Below, in pieces: positions 25,945-34,397 of a DNA stretch of 64,000 nucleotides (within the stretch, counting starts at the first letter, position 1; the number at the start of each line of letters is the position of its first letter). A program made the position numbers and the translations under genes. Under the pieces are notes generated by a model. That model was not told the origin of the DNA and did not search any database. It worked only from the letters and a program-made list of their open reading frames with translations. Origin of the DNA: Achromobacter kerstersii (lineage in GTDB: Bacteria; Pseudomonadota; Gammaproteobacteria; Burkholderiales; Burkholderiaceae_B); contig NZ_CADIJQ010000001.1 of assembly GCF_902859595.1 (NCBI RefSeq), positions 930,001 to 994,000 on the forward strand, in the 5' to 3' direction.

Positions 25945-26705
25945 ATTGCCGCCTGGCGCACGCGCTTGGACAGCGCTTCGGCAGACTCCTTGCGTTCGCT
26001 ATAGCGATCCACCAGATACGGCGAGACATCGCGCGTCAACAGCGTGAACTTCACCAGTTCTTCCATGACGTCGACGATCCGGTCGTAATACGCCGACGGC
26101 TTCATCCGGCCGGCGTCGTCGAATTCCTGCCAGGCTTTGGCTACCGACGACTGATTCGGAATTGTCAGCATGCGCATCCAGCGGCCCAGGATACGCATCT
26201 GATTGACCGCATTGAACGATTGCGACCCGCCGCTGACCTGCATCACCGCCAGCGTCTTGCCCTGCGTGGGCCGCACCGCGCCTAGCGTGAGCGGAATCCA
26301 GTCGATCTGCGACTTCATCAGCCCGGTCATCGCGCCGTGGCGTTCCGGCGAACACCAGACCATGCCTTCGGCCCATTGCACGGCATCCCGCAGCGCCACG
26401 ACTTTCGGGTGATCTTCTGGCGCGTCGTCCACCAGCGGCAAGCCAGAGGGATCGAAGATACGCGCCTCCGCACCAAAGCGCTGGAGCAATCGGGCGGCCT
26501 CTTCGGTGGCGTAGCGGCTGAATGAGCGCTCGCGCAGCGAGCCATACAGCAAGAGGATGCGCGGCGAGTGGGTGGACCGTGGACGGTCGAGGGCGGCGCC
26601 GATGTTGCTATCCACAAGCTCGGCAAGCAGGTTTGGCAGATCGGACGGGGAATCAGTGGGGGAATCCGCCGGAGATACGGATGGGAAGGAAGACGGCATT
26701 TGCAT
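25941..26705 (-). CDS. arsH: NADPH-dependent FMN reductase / organoarsenical oxidase ArsH
   Basis: ArsH flavoprotein, 254 residues, flavodoxin-like fold; known ArsH enzymes oxidise trivalent methylarsenicals and aromatic arsenicals and use NADPH/FMN. Family motifs are clear: the FMN-binding [15 protein letters not shown] (50-64), [21 protein letters not shown] and [18 protein letters not shown]. The N-terminal 45 residues are a Ser/Pro/Asp-rich extension. The arsR gene lies just upstream on the same strand (27 bp), forming a small arsRH operon about 24 kb from arsC-acr3. Confidence 0.94.
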   Translation of the reverse strand: MQMPSSFPSVSPADSPTDSPSDLPNLLAELVDSNIGAALDRPRSTHSPRILLLYGSLRERSFSRYATEEAARLLQRFGAEARIFDPSGLPLVDDAPEDHPKVVALRDAVQWAEGMVWCSPERHGAMTGLMKSQIDWIPLTLGAVRPTQGKTLAVMQVSGGSQSFNAVNQMRILGRWMRMLTIPNQSSVAKAWQEFDDAGRMKPSAYYDRIVDVMEELVKFTLLTRDVSPYLVDRYSERKESAEALSKRVRQAAI

Positions 26706-26732
26706 TGATGACAGCTTTTAATTCAGGGAAAT

Positions 26733-27044
26733 TCAAAGGGAAACGTCGGGGCCGCAAGGCGCGCCCTGGCAGCAATGTTCGGTCAGATACGCCAGCAGAC
26801 CGTTCATCTGCGGGTACGCGGCGCGGTAGATAAGGTTTCGGCCCTGCTGCTCGGCCGTGACCAGGGCCGCATGCGACAACTCTTTCAAGTGGAACGACAG
26901 CGCATTGCGCGCCACGCCAAGCTGGTCGGCCAGAACACTGGGTGTCAGGCCCTCGGGGCCGGCAACGACTAGCGCGCGGAACACACGCAGGCGCTGCACA
27001 TGAGCCAAGGCGGCAAGAGCGGATACGGCTTGATCTTCAGTCAT
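26733..27044 (-). CDS. arsR: ArsR-family arsenite-responsive repressor
   Basis: A 103-residue ArsR/SmtB repressor with winged HTH (LADQLGVARNALSFHLKEL, about 38-56). There is no CVC motif in the recognition helix; instead the metalloid ligands are probably the C-terminal Cys91, Cys92 and Cys97 (HCCQGAPCG), the arrangement known from Acidithiobacillus ferrooxidans ArsR. The start at 27044 (MTEDQAVSAL) is preferred over 27059. It is expected to repress itself and arsH. Confidence 0.92.
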   Translation of the reverse strand: MTEDQAVSALAALAHVQRLRVFRALVVAGPEGLTPSVLADQLGVARNALSFHLKELSHAALVTAEQQGRNLIYRAAYPQMNGLLAYLTEHCCQGAPCGPDVSL

Positions 27045-27145
27045 GCGTGGATAATACAACGATTATTGAATCAATGAAAAGCGCTTATTTAGTTTGAGGC
27101 TGAGGGGTTTGACCCTGCCCCAGCTCATGCAATAGCATGCGTTGC

Positions 27146-27643
27146 ATGAGACGAGACAGCAAACTTTCCGGTGTCCTCCACGTGTTGCTACACATGGCCG
27201 AAGCGCCCGGCCCCATGACCTCCGAAGACCTGGGCCGGGTCATGCAGACCAACCCCGTCGTTATCCGCCGCATCATGGCGGGCTTGCGCGAACAAGGCAT
27301 GGTCCGATCGGAAAAAGGCCACGGCGGCGGCTGGACCATCTCGTGCGACTTCAACGACGTCACGCTGCGCGACATCTACGAAGCGTTAGGTTCGCCAGAG
27401 ATCTTCGCCATGGGCAACCGCAGCGAATCCCCCGGCTGCCTGGTGGAAGCCGCCGTGAACAAGGCGCTGGACGGCGCCTTCGAAGACGCGCAGGCGTTGC
27501 TGATGGAGCGGTTTGGCGGCGTGACGCTGGCCGCCCTTAGCCGGGATTTTCACGAAGGCATGGTCACGCAAGGACGCCGCATCGACTTCAACGCCATCCA
27601 TGCGAACGACGGTGAAGGCGCCGCACCGGCGGCGTCGTCCTAG
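27146..27643 (+). CDS. Rrf2-family transcriptional regulator
   Basis: A 165-residue Rrf2-type regulator: N-terminal winged HTH ([38 protein letters not shown]) and wing ([11 protein letters not shown]). Unlike IscR or NsrR it has only one Cys in the cluster-binding region ([10 protein letters not shown]), so a [2Fe-2S] or [4Fe-4S] cluster is unlikely and it may sense something else. The ATG at 27146 gives the typical family start; ATG 27137 is an alternative. It is divergent from arsR (about 100 bp) and convergent with hipA. Confidence 0.88.
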   Translation: MRRDSKLSGVLHVLLHMAEAPGPMTSEDLGRVMQTNPVVIRRIMAGLREQGMVRSEKGHGGGWTISCDFNDVTLRDIYEALGSPEIFAMGNRSESPGCLVEAAVNKALDGAFEDAQALLMERFGGVTLAALSRDFHEGMVTQGRRIDFNAIHANDGEGAAPAASS

Positions 27644-27688
27644 GCCGGGTTGCTGATCAGCGTGCAGATCAGGTTCCAGGCGACTTTG

Positions 27689-28996
27689 TTAGCCTTGCAC
27701 GCGCCACGCCGCCAGCGTCGTTTCCACCAGCTCGATCTCGCGCGGCGGCATACCAGCCGCCTCGTAGTACCGCCGGCGTTGCGTGACGACGTCGCGCACC
27801 GGGTCCAGGATGGAACGCGCAGCCGCTTCCGATCGCAGGCCGAAGCGCCGGTACTCCGTCAGGCAATTCTCGAACGTGCTGTCCCGGCCCGCCGCGCCAA
27901 TATGCAGGTAATGCTTGGCGGACCCTTCCTGCGTCACCACATCGAATAGCGGCGACAAGCGGTACGTGTGCGCGCCGTCATCCTTCAGAAATCCCACGTT
28001 CTTCAGGTGATCATCGGTGTTGTGCACCGCCACGTTCAGGATCATGCGGGCGTACAGCTCTTTCAGATCCTGCACGGGGTTCGAAGACACGCGGCGCACC
28101 ACGTCCGCCAGACGCGCATAGGAATAGGTTGCCTTGCCGCGCGCGCCGTCCAGCTCGCGCTTGCCAATCTGTACCGATGGGCTGATCAGCGACGCGCCGC
28201 TCAGGAAATGGCGCCGGGCGACAACCGGGTCGGCGCCGCTGGCGGCAGGCAGGCGCTGGCGGTCAAAGCGATGCGTCAACAGCACCGCGCCCAGATGCGT
28301 TTCGGTCAAACGCACCTCAGGCACGGTCAACCCGATCTCGCGCGCCATCTGCAAATTGGCGAATTCCACGCGCTGCCGGTCGTAGGAGTCGCCCTTGCGC
28401 GGAAACTTGGCGATCCACATCTCGCCGTGTTCGTCGCGAACAATCGTCTTCGGCCGCGCCCCGCCGATATCCCAGGAACTGCCCAGAATGTCGCGGTACA
28501 AGCCTTTGGGTTTCACACCTTGGTCGATATCTGTCAGCAGATCGGCCAGCGATTCCACCTGGCTGACTTCAGGCAGCCGGTAGGTTTTGCGCATGTTCGG
28601 CGTGAGCAAGCGCGCGCTGAAGAACAGCGCGCCCACGCCCATGCCGCGCCCGCGCAGCAGGACTTCATCTTCGGTGACGCGCGCACCCGCTTTGTCGACG
28701 CGCATGACGTTGCGCCCCCACGCGTCCGGCGCGGCGTCGAAGATGGCGCCCAGCGTTTCGTAGCGGCTTTCGGTGCGAAAGGTGGTCTTGGCGTCGATCA
28801 GCGGCAGATTCAACGGGTCCAGCGCAAAGGCGCGGGCGTCGTTGACGTAGGACTGCACGTAGGTGAATTCGGCGAAAAAGTGGTTCTCGTCGGTGTCGTC
28901 CAGCGTCAGCACGCCAGCCAAGACCGCTTCGCCGCGTATGTCTACATAGACGAAGAGTTCGCTTTCAACCGATTTGTGCTTGCGGGAGCGTGCCAT
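27689..28996 (-). CDS. hipA: HipA-like serine/threonine kinase toxin
   Basis: A 435-residue HipA kinase, the toxin of a type II toxin-antitoxin module; HipA phosphorylates aminoacyl-tRNA synthetases and induces dormancy. The catalytic loop HNTDDHLKN and the following LSPLFDVV (metal-binding Asp) are intact, as is the HipA_N-like N-terminal region (LRGRGMGVGALFFS). An ATP-loop-like SWDIGGARPKTIV segment precedes the catalytic core. hipB lies upstream with a 15-bp gap, the usual antitoxin-first order. Confidence 0.9.
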   Translation of the reverse strand: MARSRKHKSVESELFVYVDIRGEAVLAGVLTLDDTDENHFFAEFTYVQSYVNDARAFALDPLNLPLIDAKTTFRTESRYETLGAIFDAAPDAWGRNVMRVDKAGARVTEDEVLLRGRGMGVGALFFSARLLTPNMRKTYRLPEVSQVESLADLLTDIDQGVKPKGLYRDILGSSWDIGGARPKTIVRDEHGEMWIAKFPRKGDSYDRQRVEFANLQMAREIGLTVPEVRLTETHLGAVLLTHRFDRQRLPAASGADPVVARRHFLSGASLISPSVQIGKRELDGARGKATYSYARLADVVRRVSSNPVQDLKELYARMILNVAVHNTDDHLKNVGFLKDDGAHTYRLSPLFDVVTQEGSAKHYLHIGAAGRDSTFENCLTEYRRFGLRSEAAARSILDPVRDVVTQRRRYYEAAGMPPREIELVETTLAAWRVQG

Positions 28997-29011
28997 GGCC
29001 GGGCCCGGGCG

Positions 29012-29356
29012 TTACAGCTTGGCGGGGTCGGCGCGATGCGTTGGCAACGCCCCGCCACTGCCCCGGCTGGGCCGGCGCATCGCATCCAGGCGCTTGCCCA
29101 CCCCGTCTTCTTCTGGGTCGGCCAGCGCAAACACCTGATCGCGAAAGCCGTATTGCAGCAACGCTTCGACGGCAAGCGCGAGCGATACGCCGCCGTCGCC
29201 ACGTTCCAGCCGCGCGATGGTGGCGCGCGACACGCCCATCCGGCTGGCCAGCGTGGTTTCGGATTCGCCCCGGCGAAGGCGAGCCGTGCGCAGGTTGGCG
29301 CCCAGGCGGACCAGCGCCTCGGCGGCATCGAAGCTGGGTTCTATCTTCTTTTTCAT
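29012..29356 (-). CDS. hipB: HipB-like antitoxin, XRE-family DNA-binding protein
   Basis: A 114-residue protein with a Cro/C1-type HTH (LRTARLRRGESETTLASRMG followed by VSRATIARLERGD), the antitoxin and autorepressor of the downstream hipA. The C-terminal 30 residues (GKRLDAMRRPSRGSGG onward) are basic and probably flexible. The ATG at 29356 is followed upstream by an AT-rich palindrome-rich promoter consistent with autoregulation. Confidence 0.88.
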   Translation of the reverse strand: MKKKIEPSFDAAEALVRLGANLRTARLRRGESETTLASRMGVSRATIARLERGDGGVSLALAVEALLQYGFRDQVFALADPEEDGVGKRLDAMRRPSRGSGGALPTHRADPAKL

Positions 29357-29395
29357 GGGTCAATAATAGAACCGTGCTGCGCGAATTGCACGATT

Positions 29396-29480
29396 AATGA
29401 TGCATTTTGAACAATTAAATGCATCATTGATAGATCATTAATAGATCATTAATATGCACTATGCGCTATTAATGATGCAT
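29396..29480. promoter_or_regulatory. hipBA operator array
   Basis: A perfect 12-bp inverted repeat AATGATGCATTT (29396-29407) / AAATGCATCATT (29417-29428) with a 9-bp spacer lies 40 bp upstream of hipB. Then come two tandem TAGATCATTAA copies (29431-29441, 29442-29452) and a third AATGATGCAT half-site at 29471-29480. Multiple spaced palindromes are typical of cooperative HipB/HipA-HipB autorepression. Confidence 0.7.
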
Positions 29481-29490
29481 AACGCGAAGG

Positions 29491-30615
29491 CTACACCACC
29501 ACAGCCTGATCCAGGCGCAATGCCCCGCGCGCCGTGTCGAGCGTGACGCGCGCCCCCAGCGGCAAGGTCAGATTTGGGTCGCCGTGGCCACTGGGCCAGC
29601 CGGCCAGAATAGGAATTCCGCGCGCGCGGAACTGGTCCAGGATCAACGGATACAGCAGGCCTTGCGCCTGCGCATCGTCCATTTGCACGCCAAGCCGCGT
29701 GAAGTTGCCCACGAGCAGGCCTTTGACGCCATCGAATTTGCCGGCGGCGGCCAACTGGCCCAGCAGCCTGTCCACGCGCGGAATCGCTTCGTTGACGTCT
29801 TCGATGAACAGAATTGCGTCACGCGTGTCGATGTCGTTGCGGGTGCCGATCAGCGCGCCAATCAACGCCAAATTGCCCCCAATCAAGCGGCCGCTGGCCA
29901 CGCCCGGCACAAGCTCGGTCGGCAGCGAGTTCATCGGGGGCGTGATCCATGCGCCCTTGCCCATCTGCCCGGTGACCATCGCGAACAAGGCGGATTCCGT
30001 GGGTTCGCGTTTGCCGGCCAAGAGGTCTTGCGCCAGCATCGGCCCGTGAAAGGTCACAAAGCCCGCATGGCGTTGCAGCGCCAGGTGCAGCGCGGTGATG
30101 TCGCTGTAGCCGATGAAGGGCTTGGGATGCCGCCGCAAAAGTCCGAAGTCCAGCTGATCCAGCAAGCGCCACGAGCCAAAGCCGCCTTGCAGACACCACA
30201 CCGCGCCTACGTCGGGATCTTCGAATGCCGCATGCAGATCGGCCAAGCGGTCGGCGTCGCTGCCGGCCAGATACTCATACGGCACATCCTGCCGCGTGCG
30301 GCTGGCAGGCATGACTTGCGCCACGAACCCGCGCGACTCCAACCATTGGGCCGCATCATCGCTGGCATTAAGCGCCGCCGAAGCCGGCGCCACAATTGCC
30401 ACTTTTGCACCCGGGCGCAGGGCCGGCACCGCAGCCGCTCCCTTGCCATTGGCGGGCGCAGGCGGCGTTGGCGGGGCTTGCCCCTTCACGGGGGTGCGAC
30501 CGGGGCCAGCGCAACCAGCCAACGCCAATGCCGACAGGCACAAGACGCCCGTCTGCTTCAAAAAGCGTCGACGGCTGTGATCGGAACGTTGCGTAGGCTC
30601 GCCAGGCAAGATCAT
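29491..30615 (-). CDS. S66-family LD-carboxypeptidase, Tat-exported lipoprotein
   Basis: A 374-residue peptidase of the LdcA/MccF (S66) family, which trims the terminal D-Ala from murein tetrapeptides or hydrolyses acyl-peptide conjugates. The N-terminus has a twin-arginine motif SRRRFLK followed by a lipobox LAGC, so it should be a periplasmic lipoprotein; E. coli LdcA is cytoplasmic, so the location is unusual. Family landmarks: QGGFGSWRLL (nucleophile Ser region), FIGYSDITALHLAL, EDVNEAIPRVDRLLGQL (Glu) and GWPSGHGDPN (His). The ATG at 30615 is preferred to a GTG 6 nt upstream. It follows the pseudouridine synthase by 6 nt. Confidence 0.88.
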   Translation of the reverse strand: MILPGEPTQRSDHSRRRFLKQTGVLCLSALALAGCAGPGRTPVKGQAPPTPPAPANGKGAAAVPALRPGAKVAIVAPASAALNASDDAAQWLESRGFVAQVMPASRTRQDVPYEYLAGSDADRLADLHAAFEDPDVGAVWCLQGGFGSWRLLDQLDFGLLRRHPKPFIGYSDITALHLALQRHAGFVTFHGPMLAQDLLAGKREPTESALFAMVTGQMGKGAWITPPMNSLPTELVPGVASGRLIGGNLALIGALIGTRNDIDTRDAILFIEDVNEAIPRVDRLLGQLAAAGKFDGVKGLLVGNFTRLGVQMDDAQAQGLLYPLILDQFRARGIPILAGWPSGHGDPNLTLPLGARVTLDTARGALRLDQAVVV

Positions 30616-30621
30616 GGGCAC

Positions 30622-31347
30622 TTAAAACCGTTCGTAGTCCAACCGATAGCGCCATTGGCCAACCGCCAGCCCCGCCAGGGGCAAGCGGCCAATGCGGATG
30701 CGGCGCAGGGCCTGCAACTGCAAGCCCGCCGTGTCGCACACAAATTCAATGAAGCCCGGCAGCGGCGTTTTCAGTGCAAAGCGCAGGTGGGTTTCGTTCT
30801 GCCAGCTGACCTTCATTGGCGTCGCGGCGCGCCCATCAAACGCCAGCCCGCGCTGCAACCGCGCAAGATCGCCTTCGCTCAATTGCCCGCTGACTTGCGC
30901 GATGTATTCCTGCTCAACCAGCTTGCCCTCTTCCACCAGCTTGCGCGACACGGCGTATTCCTGCGTGTACACGACGAGGCCGCTTGCGGCGCGCTCAAGC
31001 GGCGTCACGAGCTTCAGCCCATTGAACATGCGCTTCAGATAGCGCTGGCTGGCGCGGTCGCCCGGCATCTGGTTCTTGGGAATGATCAGGTCGCGGGCGG
31101 AACCCGGTTCGTTGTCTGCGTAGGTGCCGGCGGGCTTGTGCACCAAAAACGTCACCGGCTTCATGTCTTCCAGCTTCGCGCCGGGCAACAGGCTGATGGT
31201 TTGGCCCGGCGCCACGCGAAAGCCGGGCTCTTCGATGGTTTTGCCGTCCACGGCGACCCAGCCGCCTTCGATATAGCGTTCGGCGTCACCGCGCGAGCAG
31301 TTCTGTTCCGCGGCCAGCTGCTTGGCCAGGCGTACGCTTTCGCTCAT
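30622..31347 (-). CDS. RsuA/RluF-family pseudouridine synthase, active site altered
   Basis: A 241-residue protein: S4 RNA-binding domain (VRLAKQLAAEQNCSRGDAERYIEGG, residues 5-29) and a pseudouridine synthase fold (VTFLVHKPAG). The invariant catalytic loop GRLDxxSxGL is replaced by TPLERAASGLVVYTQ, so the essential Asp is a Glu and the preceding Arg is Pro. The usual NRQIRRM basic motif is also replaced (GLQLQALRRIRIG). The protein may bind RNA without catalysis or be decaying. It ends 6 nt before the S66 gene start. Confidence 0.82.
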   Translation of the reverse strand: MSESVRLAKQLAAEQNCSRGDAERYIEGGWVAVDGKTIEEPGFRVAPGQTISLLPGAKLEDMKPVTFLVHKPAGTYADNEPGSARDLIIPKNQMPGDRASQRYLKRMFNGLKLVTPLERAASGLVVYTQEYAVSRKLVEEGKLVEQEYIAQVSGQLSEGDLARLQRGLAFDGRAATPMKVSWQNETHLRFALKTPLPGFIEFVCDTAGLQLQALRRIRIGRLPLAGLAVGQWRYRLDYERF

Positions 31348-31451
31348 CGGGCCCCCGCCTGGAATGCGGGCGCTGCCGGGGTGAAAAGGAATTCGGGCGC
31401 GCTGTCAGCCAGCGCAGTCGGGTGCATCGTCATGTATTGCCGGGGTGTTGC

Positions 31452-31475
31452 AAAAAAAGCGGGCGTTGCGCCCGC
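31452..31475 (-). terminator. Intrinsic terminator of the AI-2E family gene
   Basis: On the minus strand GCGGGCG-CAA-CGCCCGC (31475 to 31459) forms a perfect 7-bp GC stem with a 3-nt loop, followed by seven T (31458-31452). This is a textbook Rho-independent terminator 15 bp after the gene at 31491. Confidence 0.93.
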
Positions 31476-31490
31476 GGTGTCAGACGAATG

Positions 31491-32627
31491 TTACGCCTTT
31501 TCCACGGGCGTTCCCGGCAACGCCGGGTCGGCCACGGTGGGAATTGCGGTGAACTCTGCGGCGGTATCGTCAGGCGGCGGCACCTCGTTGATCCAGGCCG
31601 TCAACAGCGTGGACGTCACGGCCAGAATGACCGGCCCGATAAACAGGCCGACGATGCCAAAGGCGAACATGCCGCCCAGCACGCCCGACAAAATCAGCAG
31701 CATCGATAGATTCACGCCGCGTTTGATCAGCAGCGGGCGCAGCAGGTTGTCCAACATGGCGACCAGCACCGCCCAGATCAGCAGCAGCGTCGCGGCCAGT
31801 TTCATATCGTTCTGGAACAGCCAGATGACCCCGCCCAGCATCGGCAGGAACGGACCCAGCTGCGCCAGGCACAGCATCACCATCAAGGCAGTCAGGATGC
31901 CGGCAGACGGTACGCCGGCAATCCACAAGCCCACACCGCCCAGTGCGGACTGAACCACGGCGGTCACGACGATACCCAGCGCCACGGCCCGGACGGCGGC
32001 GCCCGCCAGCCGAATGGCCGCCACACCGCGCATACCCGCCAAACGGTTGGCGAAGCGCCTGACGAAGTCGGCCGCCATATCGCCTTGGGCATACAAAATG
32101 CCGGAGATGACGATGGTGACCAGCATGTGAACCACAAACACGCCGACAATCGCGGCGTGCCCCAGCAGCCAGCGCGCCGCGGTGGTCAGATAAGGTTCCA
32201 GCCGTGCCAGCAACCCGCCCGCGCCGGCATCGGACAAGGTCTGCCATTCCTGCGCGATGCGCGGACCGGCAATGGGAACGCTGCGTATCCAGCTCGGCGG
32301 CGCAAGCAGCGCATAGTCCGGCAGGCTCTTGACGGCGGCCATGATTGCGCCGCTATGTTCCGCCAGCGTTGCAATGACTTGATAGAGCGGCAGCACGATC
32401 ACGAACAGCAGGATCAGCAGCATGAACACAGTGGCCGCCCAGCGCCTGCCGCCGCAACGTTCCTGAATGGCCAGCATCACTGGCCAGGTCGCCACCACAA
32501 TCGTGGTTGCCCAGATGAGGCCCGGCAGGAAGGGCTGCAACACGTACAGGCTGCCCACCATCAAGGCGGCCAGGATGACGATAAGAAGCAGGATGCGGGC
32601 TAGATCGACGTTCGGACGTGGGTTCAC
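31491..32627 (-). CDS. AI-2E family transporter (PerM-like membrane protein)
   Basis: A 378-residue membrane protein of the AI-2E exporter/PerM family with about eight hydrophobic segments. The conserved C-terminal core runs MLDNLLRPLLIKRGVNLSML and GGMFAFGIVGLFIGPVILAV. Members are proposed permeases (TqsA in E. coli exports autoinducer-2; others are ion antiporters); the substrate here is unknown. I chose the GTG at 32627 because AGGAG lies 6 nt upstream; a longer reading from 32702 is not supported. It has its own terminator. Confidence 0.88.
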   Translation of the reverse strand: MNPRPNVDLARILLLIVILAALMVGSLYVLQPFLPGLIWATTIVVATWPVMLAIQERCGGRRWAATVFMLLILLFVIVLPLYQVIATLAEHSGAIMAAVKSLPDYALLAPPSWIRSVPIAGPRIAQEWQTLSDAGAGGLLARLEPYLTTAARWLLGHAAIVGVFVVHMLVTIVISGILYAQGDMAADFVRRFANRLAGMRGVAAIRLAGAAVRAVALGIVVTAVVQSALGGVGLWIAGVPSAGILTALMVMLCLAQLGPFLPMLGGVIWLFQNDMKLAATLLLIWAVLVAMLDNLLRPLLIKRGVNLSMLLILSGVLGGMFAFGIVGLFIGPVILAVTSTLLTAWINEVPPPDDTAAEFTAIPTVADPALPGTPVEKA

Positions 32628-32881
32628 CCGGTGCTCCTGGCAAGGCATGACGCCCCGCGTGATGGCGCATCGCCAGGGTTGGGCGGCTGCCCAAGGCGCC
32701 ATGGGATGCGATCTTTCGAATTTATCCGAATTTTGCTCAGACTTGTACTAGTTGCGCGCCGGGACAGGCACGCCGTTTGCTAAGGGCAGATGCCGCTGAA
32801 CGCGAATTGATTGAGGATGGCGACGGCGCCGGGTTCTCCGGTGGCTGCCTTCCGGGCGGCGCATCTCTATGGAGGTATGCC

Positions 32882-33085
32882 ATGAGGCTCCTGACCACTA
32901 CCGGCTTATCGTCGGCCATTTTGCTGGCTTTTGCGCTGGCCGGCTGCACGGCACCCAGCTCGTACAGCTCCCCGCAACCACGCTCTAGCTCCAGCACTGA
33001 TACACGGAATCACGCCAACTACCACGCCGAGAACTTCGGCGAACCTGACAACACGCCATTTCAGGGTACTTACCCGGGCCGTTGA
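32882..33085 (+). CDS. Small lipoprotein (67 aa)
   Basis: A 67-residue predicted outer-membrane or periplasmic lipoprotein: signal peptide with lipobox FALAGC (Cys at residue 22), then a Ser/Pro/Tyr-rich low-complexity stretch and a short polar tail ending in GTYPGR. GGAGG is upstream of ATG 32882; the longer reading from 32777 has no signal peptide start. Its last 16 bp overlap the 3' end of the convergent kfrA-like gene. Function unknown. Confidence 0.78.
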   Translation: MRLLTTTGLSSAILLAFALAGCTAPSSYSSPQPRSSSSTDTRNHANYHAENFGEPDNTPFQGTYPGR

Positions 33086-34155
33086 TCGGCATCCGCTTGA
33101 GCGGCGCGCGCGGCGGCGTTCTCATCCAGAGCGCTACGCGCCGCCGTATTCTGCTGCGCCAATGTCATCAAATGGCGCGTCAGCTCGCCCACTTGCGCAT
33201 CCTTTTGTTGTAGCTGAAGCAGCAGCGCGGCCGATTGCGCGTCGGACGCGGCCGCCCGGGCTTCCAGCGCCTGTTCCCGCTCGCGTGCGGACGCCAGCGC
33301 GTCACGCGCCACATCTTGACTGACCTCGTGGCGTGCCTGCGCCGCCTGGATTTCTGTTCTGAATTCGGCTCTGACCCGCTGCGTCTCCTGCTCTGCCGCG
33401 CGTTTGCCCTCTTGCGCCTGGGTTAGCGAGGTTTGCAGCTGGCTGATCTGCCGTTGGCTGGCGATTTGGGCCTCGTCGAACCGCAATTGCAGCTTTTTAG
33501 CGGCCCCGCGCTCGGCATCCAGCTCGTTCATCCAGCGTCGTTCGTGTGCGGTGTGCCGAGCCTCTACCGCCTCTAGCGCCTGGGCGTGCAGCCCGCGCAT
33601 CTTCTCGGCTTCGGTCAGCAGCGTCTGAACGGCGCCGCGCGCGTCTTCCAATTGCAGCCGGCTTTGCTTGAGCTGTTCATCGCGTTGGCGCAACAGCTGC
33701 TCCGCCGCCTGAAGGCGATCTTCGGTGGCGGCCAGCTGTGCAGTAGCCAGCCGCAAGCTTTCCTGCAAATCCTGTTCACGATTCGCCAGCTGGAGCTCAC
33801 GCTGCTGGAGTTGTTCGGCCTGCCCCGCCAGTCGCTCGCCCTCTTCCGCCAGTTCTTCCCAGCGCTGCCGATATGAATCGGCTTGTTCGGCGCGCGCTTC
33901 CGCCAAGGCGGCTTCCCAGAAGTGGGTGGCGGCCTGCGTTACCGGGTCGGGGATGGCCGGGGCGGCGGCAAACGCGCCAGGGTCTTTGATTCGGGCGCCC
34001 AGCGCGCGGAACCAGGTTTCCAGGTGCGGGCTGACGGTGTTGGGCGAGCCCCGGCCAATTTTTTGCCTGACCCGTTCGATGGTGGGGCGCGCGCCTTCCA
34101 GCAGCAAGGCGTCGGCGGCCGTCCAGACGTCGTTTTCCGTAATTCCCGTGGCCAT
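33070..34155 (-). CDS. KfrA-like DNA-binding coiled-coil protein
   Basis: A 361-residue protein with a KfrA N-terminal DNA-binding domain (residues about 3-110; ITENDVWTAADALLLEGARP, IGRGSPNTVSPHLETWF) followed by a long coiled coil from about 115 to 355, rich in Gln, Glu, Ala and Leu heptads. KfrA of plasmid RK2 is an autoregulator and filament-forming accessory protein. Here it sits on a chromosome-like segment, divergent from a tyrosine recombinase. The ATG at 34155 has GGGAG 7 nt upstream; the ATG at 34182 has no ribosome-binding site. It is likely regulated by the palindromes at 34173-34281. Confidence 0.88.
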   Translation of the reverse strand: MATGITENDVWTAADALLLEGARPTIERVRQKIGRGSPNTVSPHLETWFRALGARIKDPGAFAAAPAIPDPVTQAATHFWEAALAEARAEQADSYRQRWEELAEEGERLAGQAEQLQQRELQLANREQDLQESLRLATAQLAATEDRLQAAEQLLRQRDEQLKQSRLQLEDARGAVQTLLTEAEKMRGLHAQALEAVEARHTAHERRWMNELDAERGAAKKLQLRFDEAQIASQRQISQLQTSLTQAQEGKRAAEQETQRVRAEFRTEIQAAQARHEVSQDVARDALASAREREQALEARAAASDAQSAALLLQLQQKDAQVGELTRHLMTLAQQNTAARSALDENAAARAAQADADQRPG

Positions 34156-34172
34156 CGCCGTCACTCCCTCGT

Positions 34173-34281
34173 TTATCGTCATTTGGGTACTGAATTAGTC
34201 ACGATAATGGAACCTTATCGTGATCTATTTCATATTAGTGTTAGATATCATACAGCATACATAATAATATGTATGAAATAG
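34173..34281. promoter_or_regulatory. Palindrome cluster between kfrA-like gene and recombinase
   Basis: Within an AT-rich divergent promoter: (1) perfect 9-bp arms TCACGATAA (34199-34207) / TTATCGTGA (34215-34223), spacer 7, with another near half-site TTATCGTCA at 34173-34181; (2) 10-bp arms CTATTTCATA (34225-34234) / TATGAAATAG (34272-34281), spacer 37; (3) nested 8-bp arms CATACATA (34256-34263) / TATGTATG (34268-34275). The first is a natural KfrA-type operator candidate; the large ones could be recombinase or operator sites. Confidence 0.65.
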
Positions 34282-34397
34282 GCACATCGCACGATTTCAG
34301 AACGAATTCCCTCGGAATTGCGGCCCCACCCCAGTTGCGCGGCAATTCCGTATAGTTCTGGCTTCGCCTGACCCACCCCTGAAGCCACCCTTGCCCC

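Noticed and set aside
27968..29410. 480-codon plus-strand ORF over hipA and hipB
   Set aside because: HipA catalytic motifs and the HipB HTH are on the minus strand; the antisense product has no domain.
29584..31953. 789-codon plus-strand ORF over the S66 peptidase, pseudouridine synthase and AI-2E genes
   Set aside because: All three minus-strand genes have clear domains and start signals and the antisense product is low-complexity Arg/Gln/Ala.
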